A stretch of 64,000 bases of DNA, taken from assembly GCF_003696345.1 (NCBI RefSeq), contig NZ_RFLX01000010.1:62001-126000 (forward strand), read 5' to 3'. Source of the DNA: Teichococcus wenyumeiae. GTDB lineage: Bacteria > Pseudomonadota > Alphaproteobacteria > Acetobacterales > Acetobacteraceae. The translations under genes and the position numbers were made by a program. Shown piece after piece: positions 41,623 to 49,736 of the stretch. The notes beneath the pieces are model-generated. The model was not told the DNA's origin, did not search any database, and was given only the letters and a program-made list of their open reading frames with translations. Each line of letters begins with the position of its first letter. The first letter of the stretch is position 1.

Positions 41623-42529
41623 CCGCAGCTTCCCCCACGGCGCGGCCGAGCCTCAGGCGCCATCGGCCCAGGCTGCGGAAGCGGTCGACGGCGGGGTCGT
41701 AGCCGCGCACCAGGGTCTCCAGCGCCCAGCCACCCCCTTCCGGCCCGATGCGGTAGAGATGCCAGCGCGCGAGGTGACGGTGCCCAGCCCCCGCCAGCGC
41801 CTGGGGTACCCCGATGCTCGGCAGCACCTGCCCGGCCGGGCCCGCGACCGGCAGCAGCGCCGGCCGGTGGCTGTGGCCATGCAGCAGCATCTCCGCCCCA
41901 TGCCGCGCCAGCACCTGCATGAGCGCCGCGCGGTCATCCAGCCCCCGCCGGCGGTTCTCGCCCAAAGGCGGGTGGTGGATCAGCACCACACGGCAGAGGC
42001 CCTGGCGCCCCGTCTCCGCCAGCAGCGTTGCCAGCCTGTCCAGTTGCTCCCGCCCCAGACGGCCGGAGGCGAGGCCCGGCGCCGTCGGCACGGCGGAGGA
42101 AAGGCCGATGATGGCCACATCGCCCATGCGGCGCAGAAAGGGGAAGCCGGCGAAGGCTTCCGTGTCTCCACGCATCCACTCGGCCCATTGGCCCAGTCCC
42201 GCCGCCCAGGGCACCGGCACCAGCGCGTCGTGATTGCCGGGAATGGCCAGCACCTTGCCCGGCGGACCCAGCCGCGCCAGGAAGGCACGGCCAGCCCGGA
42301 ACTCGTCCGGCAGGGCGAAATGCGTCAGGTCGCCGGTGACGGCGATCGCGTCCGGCGCGAAGCCCGCCAGATCCTCCAGCAGGTGGGGCAAAGGCAGTTC
42401 CTTGCGCCGCGGACGCTTGCGTTGCCACGCAAGGTAGGACAGCAAGCGCTTGCCAAAGAGCTGCCGAAGCGTCGGCCCAGCCTCGGGTGGCAGGTGGAGA
42501 TCGGAAAGATGGGCCAGGACCAGGGTCAT
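41606..42529 (-). CDS. Metallophosphoesterase
   Basis: A 307-residue calcineurin-like phosphoesterase. LAHLSDLHLPP (D-x-H), AVTGDLTHFALPDEF (GD), AIPGNHDAL (GNHD), LIHHPPLGEN and LLHGHSHRP (GHxH) form the complete dimetal site. There is no signal peptide, so it is cytoplasmic. Similar enzymes include UDP-diacylglucosamine pyrophosphatase-like (LpxH/LpxI) and cyclic-nucleotide phosphodiesterases. Given the lipid genes around it, a lipid- or nucleotide-pyrophosphate substrate is plausible but unproven. Its start lies within 25 bp of the divergent CDP-alcohol transferase start. Confidence 0.87.
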   Translation of the reverse strand: MTLVLAHLSDLHLPPEAGPTLRQLFGKRLLSYLAWQRKRPRRKELPLPHLLEDLAGFAPDAIAVTGDLTHFALPDEFRAGRAFLARLGPPGKVLAIPGNHDALVPVPWAAGLGQWAEWMRGDTEAFAGFPFLRRMGDVAIIGLSSAVPTAPGLASGRLGREQLDRLATLLAETGRQGLCRVVLIHHPPLGENRRRGLDDRAALMQVLARHGAEMLLHGHSHRPALLPVAGPAGQVLPSIGVPQALAGAGHRHLARWHLYRIGPEGGGWALETLVRGYDPAVDRFRSLGRWRLRLGRAVGEAAVSIAA

Positions 42530-43699
42530 AGGGGCGCGACCATAGCGGCTGCCACGCCGGCGGCGAATGCCTCCGCACCAGTGGCGGCACGGCTGCTGGG
42601 CGAGGGGCCGGTGCCGGTCTGGAGCATGCCTTCCTCCGAATTGCTGCGCCGCGCGTTGACCCGCGCCAAGGTGCCGGTGGCCGGGGCAGGCGAGAGTGCC
42701 GCCCTGCTGCTGCGCGCCGACCATGTCTATGACGCCGCGCTGGTGGGCCAGATGGCCCGCTCCCCCGGCACCCTGCTGCTGCGGCCCGAGGACCGGCGGC
42801 CCGTTGCCGCGCATCTGCCCACCGGGGCCGGTGCCGCCCAGGCCGAGGCCGTGGCCCAGGCGCTGCTGGCCGGCGCCCCCACCACCGACCCGGCCTTCGC
42901 CGGCCTTGCCGCCGCCGCCCCGGCGGAAATGGTGGGCGCCTATGACCAGGCGCTGCGCAAGCGCGGCTCCGCCTATGTGCTGGAGCTGACGGCCGAGAGC
43001 CGCCGCGCGGTGGAATGGCGGATGTTCGGCGGCGCCTACAAAGGCGTGACGGATGTGGTGACCAAGTACTGGTGGCCGGTGCCGGCCTTCCATGTCACCC
43101 GCGCCTGCGCCGCGCTGGGCATCACGCCCAACCAGGTGACCGGCTTCAGCCTGCTGCTGGTCTTCGCGGCCTTGTGGTGGTTCTACCAGGGCGACTTCAT
43201 CCCGGGCCTGATCGCCGGCTGGCTGATGACCTTCCTCGACACCGTGGACGGCAAGCTGGCGCGGGTGACGCTGACCTCCACCAAGTTCGGCAATTACTTC
43301 GACCACCTGACGGACCTGATCCACCCGCCCTTCTGGTGGCTGGCCTGGATCGCCGGCTGCAGCGCCGCCGGCATGCCGCTGGCCGACCCCTGGCTGGTGG
43401 GCATCGTCATTTTCGGCGGCTATGTGCTGCAGCGCATCCAGGAAGGCATCTTCATCCGCGCCTTCGGCATGCATATCCATGTCTGGCGGCACTTCGACAG
43501 CTTCTTCCGGCTGATCCTGGCGCGGCGGAACCCCAACCTGATCCTGCTGACCCCGCTGGCGTTGGTCGGCCGGCCCGATATCGGCATCCTGCTGGTGGCG
43601 ATCTGGACGGCGCTCTGCTGTGTCGAGCAGCTGGTGGTCACGATCCAGGCGATGCTGGCCCGGCGCCGCGGGCCGCTGCGCTCCTGGCTGGATGCCTGA
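42509..43699 (+). CDS. CDP-alcohol phosphatidyltransferase-family protein with degenerate N-terminal domain
   Basis: About 396 residues. The C-terminal 220 are a multi-helix CDP-alcohol phosphotransferase; its motif reads DTVDGKLARV, then GNYFDHLTD, conforming to D-x2-DG-x2-AR-x8-G-x3-D-x3-D. The N-terminal part of about 150 residues resembles a shrunken nucleotidyltransferase domain without a recognisable GGxGxR motif. Fused cytidylyltransferase plus CDP-alcohol transferase enzymes are known for inositol-phosphate lipids. Here a separate LicC-like gene could supply activation. ATG 42509 is in frame but overlaps the divergent start; GTG 42581 is an alternative. It is coupled to the kinase gene by a one-base overlap. 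Confidence 0.8.
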   Translation: MGQDQGHRGATIAAATPAANASAPVAARLLGEGPVPVWSMPSSELLRRALTRAKVPVAGAGESAALLLRADHVYDAALVGQMARSPGTLLLRPEDRRPVAAHLPTGAGAAQAEAVAQALLAGAPTTDPAFAGLAAAAPAEMVGAYDQALRKRGSAYVLELTAESRRAVEWRMFGGAYKGVTDVVTKYWWPVPAFHVTRACAALGITPNQVTGFSLLLVFAALWWFYQGDFIPGLIAGWLMTFLDTVDGKLARVTLTSTKFGNYFDHLTDLIHPPFWWLAWIAGCSAAGMPLADPWLVGIVIFGGYVLQRIQEGIFIRAFGMHIHVWRHFDSFFRLILARRNPNLILLTPLALVGRPDIGILLVAIWTALCCVEQLVVTIQAMLARRRGPLRSWLDA

Positions 43700-44646
43700 T
43701 GGCGCCGCGCATCGGCATCATCAGCAACCCGCGCAGCAGCAGCCACCGCGCCGGCCAGGCCGGGCTGGCCGAGGCCGCCGCCCGGTTGCCCCATGCCGCG
43801 CCCGAAAGCCGTGAGGCCCTGCGTGCCGCCCTGGCCGGATTCGCGGCGGATGGTGTGGAGGTGCTGGCGGTGCATGGCGGCGACGGCACGCTGCGCGAGG
43901 TGCTGAGCGCCCTGCCCCAGGCCTGGGCCGGGCCCATGCCGGCCATCGCCCCCCTGCCCGCCGGCCGCACCAACCTGGCCGCCCATACCCTCGGATACCC
44001 CGCCGCCGGGCGGCGGGAGGACCCCACCGACCTGCGGCGCCTGCTGGCGGCGGCCGGGGCCGGGCGGCTGCGGCGGCAATCCCGGCCGGTGCTGGAAGTC
44101 TCGGGTGCCGACGCGGCGCCGATGCGCGGGTTGCTTTTCGGCGCCGCCGCCTTCACCCGCGCCGTTGGCCTGGCCGAGGGCCGGCTGCACCGCCACGGGC
44201 TGATGGACAACGCGGTAGTGGGCATGACCGGCGTGATGATGGCGGTGCAGGCCCTGGCCGGGCGCGGCGCCTTCGGCCGCGCGCTACGGCAGGGCACCGC
44301 CATGCAGGTGGCCCGAGACGGCGGTGCCGCCGTGGGTGGGCAGCGCTTCATCCTGCTGGCCACCACGCTGGACCGGCTGATGCTGGGCCTCTGGCCTTTC
44401 TGGGGCAACGGTGAGGGCGCCATCCGCGTGCTGGACGTGGCGGCGCCGCCGCAGCGGCTGGGCGCCGGGCTCTGGTCCCTGCTACGCGGCCGGTCGCCGG
44501 CCCTGCCCGGCTGGCGCAGCGGCCGCGCCGATACGCTGCACATCGGCCTGCGGGATGGCTTCGTGCTGGATGGCGAGACCTTCCAGCCCGGACCGGATGG
44601 CATCCGCCTCTCGGCCACCGCGCCGCTGACCTTCGTCGCGGCATGA
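43699..44646 (+). CDS. Diacylglycerol kinase-type lipid kinase (candidate ceramide kinase)
   Basis: A 315-residue protein with an NAD/DAGK-kinase fold. RIGIISNPRSSSHR begins the nucleotide site, AVHGGDGTLREVLSAL is the GGDGT motif, and PLPAGRTNLAAHTLG the second loop. GDGT with GRTN (rather than GTGND) is typical of divergent lipid kinases. It sits between a CDP-alcohol transferase and a Tam41-like cytidylyltransferase, in a ceramide locus. In Caulobacter a DAGK-like protein (CpgB) phosphorylates ceramide, so that role is proposed here by analogy. The start overlaps the previous stop by one base. Confidence 0.78.
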   Translation: MAPRIGIISNPRSSSHRAGQAGLAEAAARLPHAAPESREALRAALAGFAADGVEVLAVHGGDGTLREVLSALPQAWAGPMPAIAPLPAGRTNLAAHTLGYPAAGRREDPTDLRRLLAAAGAGRLRRQSRPVLEVSGADAAPMRGLLFGAAAFTRAVGLAEGRLHRHGLMDNAVVGMTGVMMAVQALAGRGAFGRALRQGTAMQVARDGGAAVGGQRFILLATTLDRLMLGLWPFWGNGEGAIRVLDVAAPPQRLGAGLWSLLRGRSPALPGWRSGRADTLHIGLRDGFVLDGETFQPGPDGIRLSATAPLTFVAA

Positions 44647-45602
44647 GCGGCACGGCACAGGCCGCGCTGGCGGCACGGGTGGCGGCCGAGATGGCGGTGC
44701 CGGAAGCCCCTTCCCCCGCCATGGCCGGTGCCCTGGCGCTCGCGCGGGATATCGTGGCGGAGCATGGCGGGGCCGTGCGGGCGGTGCTCTTCTATGGCTC
44801 CTGCCGCCGCACCGGGGATGCCTCCGGGCTGCTGGACCTTTACGTGGTGCATGACGGCCAGCGCGCCTTCCACCGCCGCTGGCTGCCGGCGCTGCTGAAT
44901 GCCGCCCTGCCGCCCAATGTCATGCAGCGCGTCGGGCGGGCGGAAGGCATGGGGGAAGTCCGTGCCAAGGTCGCCGTGCTCTCCCGCCGGCAGTTCGAGC
45001 GCCGGCTGCGGCCGGGCACGCTGGACACCACCATCTGGGCCCGCTTCTGCCAGCCCACGACCCTGGTTTACGCCCGCGATGCCGAGGCCGCAGCCTGGGC
45101 CGCTGATGCCGGGGCGCGGGCCTTCGCCACCGCCGCGCTCTGGGCCGTGCGGCTGGGGCCGCGCCGCGCGGCACCAGCGGGCTTCTGGCAGGCGCTCTTC
45201 GCCAAGACCTATGGCGCCGAGCTGCGCACCGAACGCCAGGGGCGCGGCAACAGCATCCATGAGGCGGCGCCGGAGTGGTTCGACGGCAACCTGCCGCTGG
45301 CTTTCGCCGCGCAGGGGCTGGACGCCACCCCGGATGCCGAGGGCCGGTTGACGCCGGGGCTGGCGCCGTCCTGGCGCCATGGTGCCGGCTGGGCCCTGCG
45401 GCGCTGGCTGGGCAAGCCGCTGAACGTGGCGCGGCTGGTCAAGGCCGCCTTCACCTTCGAGGGCGGCGCCGACTATCTGGCCTGGAAGATCGAGCGCCAT
45501 TCCGGGGAGGCGCTGGCGCTGACCGACTGGCAGCGCCGCCACCCCATCCTCGCCGCGCCCCGCCTGTTGTGGCGGCTGCTGCGGCGGGGTGCGGTGCGCT
45601 GA
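44643..45602 (+). CDS. Tam41-like nucleotidyltransferase (candidate CDP-lipid synthase)
   Basis: A 319-residue protein. AVLFYGSCRRTGDASGLLDL holds the nucleotidyltransferase GS...D signature seen in Tam41/MMP37, the mitochondrial CDP-diacylglycerol synthase. LLNAALPPNVMQRV and TIWARFCQPTTLVYARD continue the family pattern. HPILAAPRLLWRLLRRG is a basic C-terminal amphipathic helix that may touch membranes. It overlaps the kinase gene by 4 bp, so kinase product (a lipid phosphate) to CDP-lipid is a natural reaction pair. No standard name applies, and the assignment to Tam41 is by eye. Confidence 0.68.
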   Translation: MSGTAQAALAARVAAEMAVPEAPSPAMAGALALARDIVAEHGGAVRAVLFYGSCRRTGDASGLLDLYVVHDGQRAFHRRWLPALLNAALPPNVMQRVGRAEGMGEVRAKVAVLSRRQFERRLRPGTLDTTIWARFCQPTTLVYARDAEAAAWAADAGARAFATAALWAVRLGPRRAAPAGFWQALFAKTYGAELRTERQGRGNSIHEAAPEWFDGNLPLAFAAQGLDATPDAEGRLTPGLAPSWRHGAGWALRRWLGKPLNVARLVKAAFTFEGGADYLAWKIERHSGEALALTDWQRRHPILAAPRLLWRLLRRGAVR

Positions 45603-45605
45603 GGC

Positions 45606-46820
45606 TTACTCGGCGGCGGTACCGGCGGCGAAGGTGTCCAGCATGCCAAGCGACTGGCCCACGGCGGTGATGGTCGCCAGGGCGTGGTCGATCTGCTCCG
45701 GCGTGTGCTCGGCGCACATGCTGGTACGCAGCAGCGGCTTGCCTTCCGGCGTCGCCTGCCCCAGCGCCAGGTTGACGTAGACACCCTCCGCCAGCAGGCG
45801 GTTCCAGAAGAGGATGGCGGTCTCCTGGTCCGGGCAGCGGATAGAGGCCACCGGGCTGGCCACGGGGCCAAGGCTGAAGCCCGCCGCCTGCAGGCCGGAA
45901 TGGAAGTGGCGCACGTTGCGCTGCAGCCGCACTCGGCGCAGCGGCTGGCTTTCCATCACCTCGATCGCCCGCGTCACCGAGGCGATCACGGAAGGCGGCA
46001 GCGAGGCGGTGAACATATAAGGCCGCGAGGTCAGGCGCAGCAGGTCGAAGTCCTCGACATCCGAGGCGCAGAAGCCGCCCACAGCGCCCAGGCTCTTGCT
46101 GAAGGTGCCGACGACATAGTCCACGCCGTCCTCGCAGCCCTCGGCTTCCGCCAGGCCACGGCCGTTCTCGCCCAGCACGCCCAGGGAATGGGCCTCGTCG
46201 ACCATCAGCCAGGCGCCGGCCTCGCGCTTGACCTCGACGAAGTCGCGCAGGGGCGCGGTGTCGCCCAGCATGGAATAGATGCCCTCGACCACCACCAGCT
46301 TCTCGCCGGGCTGGGAGGAAAGGTGCCGCAGGCGGCGGCGCAGGTCCTCGGGGTCGTTGTGGCGGAAGCGCGTCACCTGCGCCCCGGCCAGCTTGGCGCC
46401 GTCATAGATGCTGGCATGGCTGTCGGCATCCAGCAGCAGGTGGTCCTTGGGCCCGGCCAGCGCCGCCAGCATGCCCAGGTTGGCCTGGTAGCCGGTGGAG
46501 AAGACCATGGCGGAGCGGCGCTTCAGGAAGGCGGCCAGGCGCCGCTCCAGCCCGGAATGCCCGCCATAGGAGCCATTGGCGATGCGGGAGCCGGTGGTGC
46601 CGGTGCCCTCGGTCTGCAGGGCCTCGACACCGGCGGCGATGCAGCTCTCCTCGAAGGTCAGGCCCAGGTAGTTGTTGGTGCCCAGCAGCAGCACCCGGTG
46701 GTCGCCGATCAGCGCCTCGGTGGCCGAGATGACGCGGTCAAAGACCACGCCGAAGGGGTCCTGGCCAGCGGAGGCCACAGCGGCATGCGCTTCACGCAGC
46801 TTACGGTACTTGGCGAGCAC
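45606..46820 (-). CDS. spt: Serine palmitoyltransferase-like alpha-oxoamine synthase
   Basis: A 404-residue PLP enzyme. LLLGTNNYLGLTFEESC opens the fold; GTGTTGSRIANGSYGGHSGL, ADSHASIYDGAKLAG (His135, PLP stacking), MVDEAHSLGVLGENGRG and FSKSLGAVGGF (Lys242, PLP Schiff base) are the family motifs. Spt condenses serine with palmitoyl-CoA or acyl-ACP to 3-ketosphinganine, the first sphingolipid step. It lies two bases after a dedicated acp gene, as in Caulobacter, Sphingomonas relatives and other ceramide makers; biotin or haem pathway genes (bioF, hemA) are absent. CAI-1-type synthase is the main alternative. Confidence 0.87.
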   Translation of the reverse strand: MLAKYRKLREAHAAVASAGQDPFGVVFDRVISATEALIGDHRVLLLGTNNYLGLTFEESCIAAGVEALQTEGTGTTGSRIANGSYGGHSGLERRLAAFLKRRSAMVFSTGYQANLGMLAALAGPKDHLLLDADSHASIYDGAKLAGAQVTRFRHNDPEDLRRRLRHLSSQPGEKLVVVEGIYSMLGDTAPLRDFVEVKREAGAWLMVDEAHSLGVLGENGRGLAEAEGCEDGVDYVVGTFSKSLGAVGGFCASDVEDFDLLRLTSRPYMFTASLPPSVIASVTRAIEVMESQPLRRVRLQRNVRHFHSGLQAAGFSLGPVASPVASIRCPDQETAILFWNRLLAEGVYVNLALGQATPEGKPLLRTSMCAEHTPEQIDHALATITAVGQSLGMLDTFAAGTAAE

Positions 46821-46822
46821 GC

Positions 46823-47065
46823 TCAGGCCACCTTGGATGCGTTCAGGATACGGACAAGATCGCCCACCGTCTCGATCTCCGCCATCTGGTTCATGGGGAT
46901 CACGGTGTCGAACTGAGTCTCGACCTGCATGATGAAATCCATCACCGCGACGGAGTCGAGGTTCAGATCCTGCAGGATATTGGTTTCCGCCGTGATGGGA
47001 CGGGACACGCCGACCACCGATTGTATGGCGGCCACCACGTTTCTGTAAATTTCATCCTCTTGCAA
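46823..47065 (-). CDS. acp: Acyl carrier protein for the Spt pathway
   Basis: An 80-residue ACP. DLNLDSVAVMDF carries the phosphopantetheine Ser of the D-S motif at residue 38. The rest (IYRNVVAAIQSVVGVSRPIT, then ETQFDTVIP) is a normal acidic ACP. I prefer TTG 47065, which puts the Ser at the standard position; GTG 47104 would add 13 residues. It is two bases upstream of spt on the same strand, so Spt probably uses acyl-ACP from the FAAL at 33.5-35.3 kb. Confidence 0.88.
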   Translation of the reverse strand: MQEDEIYRNVVAAIQSVVGVSRPITAETNILQDLNLDSVAVMDFIMQVETQFDTVIPMNQMAEIETVGDLVRILNASKVA

Positions 47066-47133
47066 TGAACTATGCCCCCAGGTGCTGTTGGTGCCCCCGG
47101 GCACCTTTTCATGACAAAACAGAGTAGGAAGAA

Positions 47134-48519
47134 TTAATCCACTTCGGCAGCATTGTCAGGCGGCGGATTGTTCAGGCTGTTATTCCCGCCTCGCAATACG
47201 GCCACAGCGGTACCGGCCTGCAACACCGCCATAAGCATGGCCATTGCGATGGCCGCCAGCCCGGCGCCCCAGAGCCCCAGCCAGTGCATTCCAGCCAGTG
47301 CGGCGGGCACGTACAGCACTGCCCCCGCCAGCCGCGCCCGCAGGGCCGCGCCCTGGCGGTCGAGGGACATCAGCAGCGGCTCCAGCGCGAAGGACGCGAA
47401 GCCGATCGCCGAGGCGACGCCGAGCAGCAGCATCACCGGATAGGCTGGCACCGCCTCCGCCCCGCCCACGGCGCGCAGCAGCGGATGGCCCAGCAGCGCC
47501 AGCACCACCAGCAGGAGCGCCGAGCCGCCGGTGGAAGCCAGCAGGGCGCGCCGCATCAGGGCGCTGATGGCGTGGCGGTTCCGCGATGCCGCCAACCGGG
47601 TCAGCTCCGGGTAGATCGCCGGGCTGAGGAAGCGGCCGGGCTTCAGCGCCGCCTCGCCGATCTGGCGGGCGATGGCGAAGAGCGCGGCCTCCGCCGGCCC
47701 CAGCACCGCGCCGGCGCAGAGGGCACCGAGATGGCCGGAAGCCAGGGACAGCGTCGATGTCAGGTTGGTGGTCCAGACAAAGGACCAGATGCCGAGATGC
47801 ACCGCCGAGGCACGCGGCAGCCGCCCTTCCCCCTTGTCCCCGATCAGCCCGCGCCGGTGCAGTTCCCGCCAGGCGGCGAAGGCCAGGGAAAGGCCGCCCA
47901 CGGCCGTGGCCAGGTACCAGACCGCCAGGAAGGCCGGCAGCCCGCCGCCCAGCAGTGCGGCGAGCCCGGCGCCAGCCAGCCGCACCAGGGCACCCATGGT
48001 GTCCCGAGTCGCGAGCACATCGAAGCGGTTGAACAGCCGCAGCAGCCCGGTGGGCGTCGCCATCACCATGAAGGCGGAGGAGGTGGCGTAGAGCGCCGCC
48101 ATGCCCGCCATCTCGGACGGGATCTCGAAGAGCGCGCCCAGCCACCAGGCCACGGCGGCGCAGATGAACATGCCGCCCAGCGCGGCACCGGCATCCAGCC
48201 CGGCGGTGAAGCGGACCAGGGAGCGGAACTCGGCACGCTGCCCATGCTCCAGGCTGGCGGCGCCATAGCGCAGCACCGCCTGCCAGGACTGGAACTTGGT
48301 GATGGAGGAAGCCGTCTGCGCGAAGGCATGCATCAGCACCAGCACGCCGAAGGCCTCGATGCCGAGCGACCGGAAGGCCACGCCGGTGGCCGCGAGGTTG
48401 ATGAGCCCCATGGCCGCCTTGCCGCCCAGCATGGTGCCGGCATTGCGCAACAGGCGGCGCGTGATGGTGTCGATGCTGGCGGCGGAGGAAAGGCTGTCCC
48501 CGCCTGAAGATGCTGTCAC
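47134..48519 (-). CDS. Polysaccharide/lipid flippase-like (Wzx/MATE-type) membrane protein
   Basis: A 461-residue protein with about 12 predicted membrane segments and short loops. GTMLGGKAAMGLINLAATGV, LGPAEAALFAIARQIGEAAL and KPGRFLSPAIYPELTRLAAS match oligosaccharide flippases (RfbX/Wzx). It is immediately upstream of acp-spt (about 70 bp), same strand. A role in flipping a glycolipid or sphingolipid intermediate would suit the context, but the family is broad. The start codon is GTG 48519. Confidence 0.8.
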   Translation of the reverse strand: MTASSGGDSLSSAASIDTITRRLLRNAGTMLGGKAAMGLINLAATGVAFRSLGIEAFGVLVLMHAFAQTASSITKFQSWQAVLRYGAASLEHGQRAEFRSLVRFTAGLDAGAALGGMFICAAVAWWLGALFEIPSEMAGMAALYATSSAFMVMATPTGLLRLFNRFDVLATRDTMGALVRLAGAGLAALLGGGLPAFLAVWYLATAVGGLSLAFAAWRELHRRGLIGDKGEGRLPRASAVHLGIWSFVWTTNLTSTLSLASGHLGALCAGAVLGPAEAALFAIARQIGEAALKPGRFLSPAIYPELTRLAASRNRHAISALMRRALLASTGGSALLLVVLALLGHPLLRAVGGAEAVPAYPVMLLLGVASAIGFASFALEPLLMSLDRQGAALRARLAGAVLYVPAALAGMHWLGLWGAGLAAIAMAMLMAVLQAGTAVAVLRGGNNSLNNPPPDNAAEVD

Positions 48520-48669
48520 GATGGCTTACCCGCGTCGGGGCCATGGGCGGCGGTCGCGGCGCGCCCATGCCTCGGAATACGCCCGCCGCCGTTGCGAGTT
48601 GCCGCAGCGCGGGATGAAGGGCCCACTATAGGGCCGGCGCCCCGCCCAGGCCAGATCTTTGCAGATTCC

Positions 48670-49608
48670 TCAGGCCGGCGGCAGGCCGCCGATCCGCAGC
48701 GCCTCCCGCGCCATGGCCACCGCGCCGGCGCGGGAGCGGGCGGCGCCGACGAAGCGGCGCACATGCACGAAGACCGCGTCCGGCACCTTGGAGGCCTCCG
48801 CCAGCGCGCCTTCCTGCAGGCCCGCCCAGGCTTCCGGCAGCGGCAGGCGCTGGGCGAAGGAATGCGGCTCCGGCGGCATGGCATCCACCATCCAGTTGCC
48901 GTTGGGCACGGGGTAGACGGCGTAGATCACCGGCAGCTCATGCGCGAAGACGGCGTTCTTCCAGGGCATGCCGCGCTCCAGCTCCAGCACGCGCGGGTCG
49001 GCCGAGGCCTGGTGCGCCGCCACCACCATGGCATCCGCCGCGTGACGGGAGCGCAGCACGTCCACCCGGCGGCGCAGCACGCCTTCCAGCAGCGCCACGG
49101 CCTCCAGGAAGGCGGCGTCCTCGGCCTGTTGCCGGCCCTCGGCGGGGGTATCCCAGGTCAGGTTGCAGTCGCCGACCAGGGCAGCGAGGTCCAGCGGCTC
49201 TCGGCTGCCGGCCACGCCATTGTCGATCTCGTCGATGCGGCGGATCACGGCCCGGTCGAGGTCGGCGGCGATGGTGGCGGACATCTCGCCGCCGCCCAGG
49301 GCGCGCACGGCGGCCTCGCCGAACTGCTGCCAGACCAGGCCAGCGGAGGAAAAGGGCGTGCCGTCGTCCCGCACCGGCGCGCCACGCTGGTGGTGGTCGA
49401 AGCGGTTGGCGCCAGGGTCGAAGGTCAGGCCGACATCCCAGACATAGTCACCCTGCTTGATGGTATCAGCATCCCGCGTGCGGACCAGCCGGTGGTCCTG
49501 CCCCGGCGCCTTCAGGCCCAGTGCCTGCCGCAGCACGACATAGGCGAAGGCCTCGTCGCAGTGGAAGCTGCCGCTATGGGTAACGAGGAGGGGCAAGGTC
49601 TGGCTCAT
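48670..49608 (-). CDS. MYG1-family protein
   Basis: A 312-residue DHH-like metal-dependent hydrolase of the MYG1 family. VTHSGSFHCDEAFAYVVLRQ at the N-terminus and NRFDHHQRGAP supply the metal site. FSSAGLVWQQFGEAAVRALG and RIDEIDNGVAG continue it. Human MYG1 is a 3'-5' RNA exonuclease; bacterial function is untested. ATG 49608 follows an SD-like stretch; the ORF extends upstream to 49665. It is divergent from the SbcD-like gene. Confidence 0.87.
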   Translation of the reverse strand: MSQTLPLLVTHSGSFHCDEAFAYVVLRQALGLKAPGQDHRLVRTRDADTIKQGDYVWDVGLTFDPGANRFDHHQRGAPVRDDGTPFSSAGLVWQQFGEAAVRALGGGEMSATIAADLDRAVIRRIDEIDNGVAGSREPLDLAALVGDCNLTWDTPAEGRQQAEDAAFLEAVALLEGVLRRRVDVLRSRHAADAMVVAAHQASADPRVLELERGMPWKNAVFAHELPVIYAVYPVPNGNWMVDAMPPEPHSFAQRLPLPEAWAGLQEGALAEASKVPDAVFVHVRRFVGAARSRAGAVAMAREALRIGGLPPA

Positions 49609-49736
49609 GACATATCCTGGCTGGCTGCGGCGGGGCGTTATGTCCCCGATGCCGCGCCGCCACAACCGCGGGCGCCCGCCCCCTGTCCCGCGGGCCGTGC
49701 CCGTGGCATCCTGGCGGCCTGACCGTAGAGACCATC

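Noticed and set aside
45606-46820. Reading spt as bioF (8-amino-7-oxononanoate synthase) or CqsA
   Set aside because: The dedicated ACP two bases upstream and the surrounding ceramide genes favour Spt; no biotin or quorum-sensing genes are near. Kept as a minor alternative.
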